DNA of 64,000 bases from Flavobacterium denitrificans DSM 15936 (lineage in GTDB: Bacteria > Bacteroidota > Bacteroidia > Flavobacteriales > Flavobacteriaceae), in NCBI RefSeq assembly GCF_000425445.1, contig NZ_AUDL01000008.1, forward strand, positions 434,001-498,000, written 5' to 3'. Made by a program: the position numbers and the translations under genes. Positions 61,901 to 64,000 of this stretch are shown here, in pieces; within the stretch, counting starts at the first letter, position 1, and each line of letters begins with the position of its first letter. The notes under the pieces are model-generated. The model saw nothing but the letters and a program-made list of their open reading frames with translations. It had not been told where the DNA came from and ran no database searches.

Positions 61901-63928
61901 ATGAGCGTATTAACACAATATTTCAATACCAAACATAATACAGCACCTTTCTCACAAATTAAAATCGAAGATTATGTCCCTGCTTTCAATGAAGGAATTA
62001 CTTTGGCTAAAGCTGAAATCGATGCGATTGTAAACAATCCGGAAGCGCCGACTTTTGAAAACACAATTGTAGCAATGGATTATTCTGGCGATATTTTAGA
62101 TCGTCTTTCGAGTATTTTCTTCAATTTGAATTCGGCTGAAACGAATGACGAAATGCAGAAAATTGCACAGGAAGTTTCGCCTTTACTTTCAGAATTTGGA
62201 AATGACATTCGCTTAAATGCAGAATTATTTGCGAGAGTAAAAGCGGTTTACGATCAGAAAGAAAGTTTAAATCTGAATCCGGAACAAACGACTTTATTAG
62301 ATAAAAAATACAAAAGCTTTTCTAGAAACGGAGCCAATTTACCAGAAGACAAGAAAAACCAATTAAGAGAAATCGATAAGGAATTATCAAAATTGAGTTT
62401 ACAGTTCGGCGAAAATGTTTTGGCAGAAACCAACAATTTCGAATTGCATTTAACTAATGAGCAAGATTTAGCTGGTTTACCGGAAGGAACAATCGAAGCG
62501 GCGAGATTATTAGCCAAAAATCAGGAAAAAGAAGGTTGGATTTTTACTTTAGATTATCCAAGCTACGTTCCGTTTTTGACTTATGCTGACAATCGTGAAC
62601 TGCGTAAAAAAATGGCAATTGCTTTTGGTGCGAAAGGTTTTCAAAGTAATGAATTCAACAATGAAGAAAACGTTCTGAAAATTGCTAAACTTCGTCACGA
62701 AAGAGCTAATTTATTAGGATATAAAACGCATGCTCATTTTGTTCTAGAAGAAAGAATGGCCGAAAGTCCGGAGAAAGTTTTTTCTTTTTTAAATGATTTA
62801 TTGGCAAAAGCAAAACCTGCGGCGCAAAAGGAGTTTGCTGAATTAACTGCTTTCGCAAAAGAGCTAGACGGAATTGACCAATTAGAGAAATGGGACGGCG
62901 CTTATTATTCTGAAAAACTAAAACAACAACTTTTTAATTTAGATGATGAAAAACTGAAACCTTATTTTCAATTAGAAAAAGTTTTAGACGGCGCTTTTAC
63001 AGTTGCCAAAAAATTATACGGTTTAACTTTTACCGAAGTTTTTGATATCGATAAATATCATGAAGAAGTTACAACTTACGAAGTAAGAGATGCCGAAAAC
63101 AATTTGGTTTCGATTTTCTATGCTGATTTTTTTCCCAGAAAAGGAAAAAGAAACGGTGCGTGGATGACTTCATTCAAATCGCAATATGTAAAAGATGGCG
63201 TTAACGAAAGACCACATATTTCGAACGTTTGTAATTTTACAAAACCAACCGAAACAAAACCTTCATTATTGACTTTTAATGAAGTAACAACTTTATTCCA
63301 CGAATTCGGTCACGGTTTACACGGAATGTTGGCGAACACAGTATATCCGAGTCTATCTGGAACTTCGGTTTTTTGGGATTTCGTAGAATTACCAAGTCAG
63401 ATTATGGAGAACTGGTGTTACGAACCAGAAGCTTTGGCTTTATTTGCAAATCACTACGAAACGGGAGAAATCATTCCGATTGAATATGTACAGAAAATTA
63501 AAGAAAGTGCAAGTTTCCAAGAAGGTTTGGCAACATTGCGCCAGTTAAGTTTCGGACTATTAGATATGGCTTGGCACGGACAAGATCCAACTGCTATCAC
63601 AGATTTAAAAGCTTTTGAAACGGAACAATTTGCCAACACACAATTGTATCCAGACGTAAAAGAAAATGCAATGAGTACTGCTTTTTCTCATATTTTCCAA
63701 GGCGGATATTCTTCTGGATATTACAGTTACAAATGGGCAGAAGTTTTAGACGCTGATGCTTTTGAATATTTCCATGAAAATGGAATTTTCAACGAAGAAA
63801 TTGCAAAGAAATTCAAAGATAACGTTCTTTCTAAAGGTGGAACAGAACATCCAATGACTTTATACAAACGTTTTAGAGGACAAGAACCTAAACCTGAAGC
63901 TTTGTTGAAAAGAGCAGGATTATTATAA
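61901..63928 (+). CDS. M3 family metallopeptidase (peptidyl-dipeptidase Dcp / oligopeptidase type)
   Basis: A 675-residue M3 (thimet) peptidase, full length. The zinc motif is HEFGH (His467-Glu468-Phe-Gly-His471), with downstream Glu in FVELPSQIMENWCYEP. N-terminal helical domain about 1-200. There is no signal peptide, so it is cytoplasmic and would cut oligopeptides imported by the cell; Dcp-type enzymes release dipeptides from C-termini. It starts 37 bp after the toxin gene and may have its own promoter. Confidence 0.93.
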   Translation: MSVLTQYFNTKHNTAPFSQIKIEDYVPAFNEGITLAKAEIDAIVNNPEAPTFENTIVAMDYSGDILDRLSSIFFNLNSAETNDEMQKIAQEVSPLLSEFGNDIRLNAELFARVKAVYDQKESLNLNPEQTTLLDKKYKSFSRNGANLPEDKKNQLREIDKELSKLSLQFGENVLAETNNFELHLTNEQDLAGLPEGTIEAARLLAKNQEKEGWIFTLDYPSYVPFLTYADNRELRKKMAIAFGAKGFQSNEFNNEENVLKIAKLRHERANLLGYKTHAHFVLEERMAESPEKVFSFLNDLLAKAKPAAQKEFAELTAFAKELDGIDQLEKWDGAYYSEKLKQQLFNLDDEKLKPYFQLEKVLDGAFTVAKKLYGLTFTEVFDIDKYHEEVTTYEVRDAENNLVSIFYADFFPRKGKRNGAWMTSFKSQYVKDGVNERPHISNVCNFTKPTETKPSLLTFNEVTTLFHEFGHGLHGMLANTVYPSLSGTSVFWDFVELPSQIMENWCYEPEALALFANHYETGEIIPIEYVQKIKESASFQEGLATLRQLSFGLLDMAWHGQDPTAITDLKAFETEQFANTQLYPDVKENAMSTAFSHIFQGGYSSGYYSYKWAEVLDADAFEYFHENGIFNEEIAKKFKDNVLSKGGTEHPMTLYKRFRGQEPKPEALLKRAGLL

Positions 63929-63933
63929 AGCTT

Positions 63934-63970
63934 CTAAGATACTAAGCTCCTAAGTTGCTAAGTTTCTTAG
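63934..63970. repeat. CTAAGNNN tandem repeat at the window end
   Basis: Four CTAAG units and one CTTAG at an 8-nt period occupy the region just past the M3 peptidase stop codon. Same unit and period as at 51089-51143. Whether an inverted partner follows is hidden by the window edge. Confidence 0.65.
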
Positions 63971-64000
63971 AGTATTAAATTTTGAAACCGAAGTAGAAAT

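Overview
The window looks like a chromosomal segment of a Flavobacterium-type member of the Bacteroidota. It is AT-rich. It carries a SusC/SusD pair, lipoproteins with acidic residues after the lipobox Cys, an S46 dipeptidyl-peptidase, a short lid-less adenylate kinase, and Cys-poor (zinc-free) bS14 and bL36. Its promoters fit the Bacteroidota pattern (TTG, 19-20 nt, TAnnTTTG) instead of sigma70, and Shine-Dalgarno sequences are weak or absent. I found no rRNA, tRNA, insertion sequence, prophage or CRISPR.

Layout. (1) 1-4.7 kb: the start of a CoA-binding protein, a surface-lipoprotein C10 cysteine peptidase with a small lipoprotein partner, a MarC-type membrane protein, and a pair of deiminase-fold enzymes (arginine deiminase-like plus citrulline hydrolase CtlX). 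(2) 4.8-26.4 kb, all minus strand: the str/S10/spc/alpha ribosomal superoperon (rpsL-rpsG-fusA-rpsJ, a break, then rplC through rplQ, with secY, infA, rpmJ and rpoA), followed by carA, eno and gltA. A terminator and a new promoter separate rpsJ from rplC, and a second internal promoter with a strong hairpin lies before rpsH. (3) 26.6-33.1 kb: an Omp85-like outer-membrane protein and an orphan SusC/SusD nutrient-uptake pair ending in a clear terminator. (4) 33.2-42.1 kb: housekeeping genes (rlmB, rarA, a yjjG-type nucleotidase, radC, mpl) among a DUF2490 protein, a rhomboid protease, a TPR protein and two exported unknowns. (5) 42.2-48.7 kb: a giant alpha-2-macroglobulin-family protein whose bait-region position holds a SusC-like carboxypeptidase-regulatory plus TonB-plug module. 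(6) 48.8-55 kb: an S46 peptidase, obgE, a CNNM/CBS transporter-like protein, adk and hpt. (7) 55.1-58.7 kb: a PQQ-type sugar dehydrogenase lipoprotein next to a TonB receptor resembling the PQQ importer PqqU. (8) 58.7-64 kb: a helical unknown, purK-purE, a ParD/ParE-like toxin-antitoxin pair and an M3 metallopeptidase.

Two themes stand out. One is the cell-surface and periplasmic protein-handling set (C10 and S46 peptidases, rhomboid, A2M, M3 peptidase, SusCD), which fits a protein-degrading environmental bacterium; the A2M-plug chimera is the most unusual single gene. The other is a set of short palindromic intergenic repeats recurring in different gaps (CCACGAATT-type, CTAAGNNN-type, CCCGATAGCTATCGGG-type, and ACTGAAAACTG and CTTGAAAC words), more than terminators alone would explain. 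Coordinates, motifs and residue numbers were read by eye; family assignments rest on recognised motifs, not on database searches.
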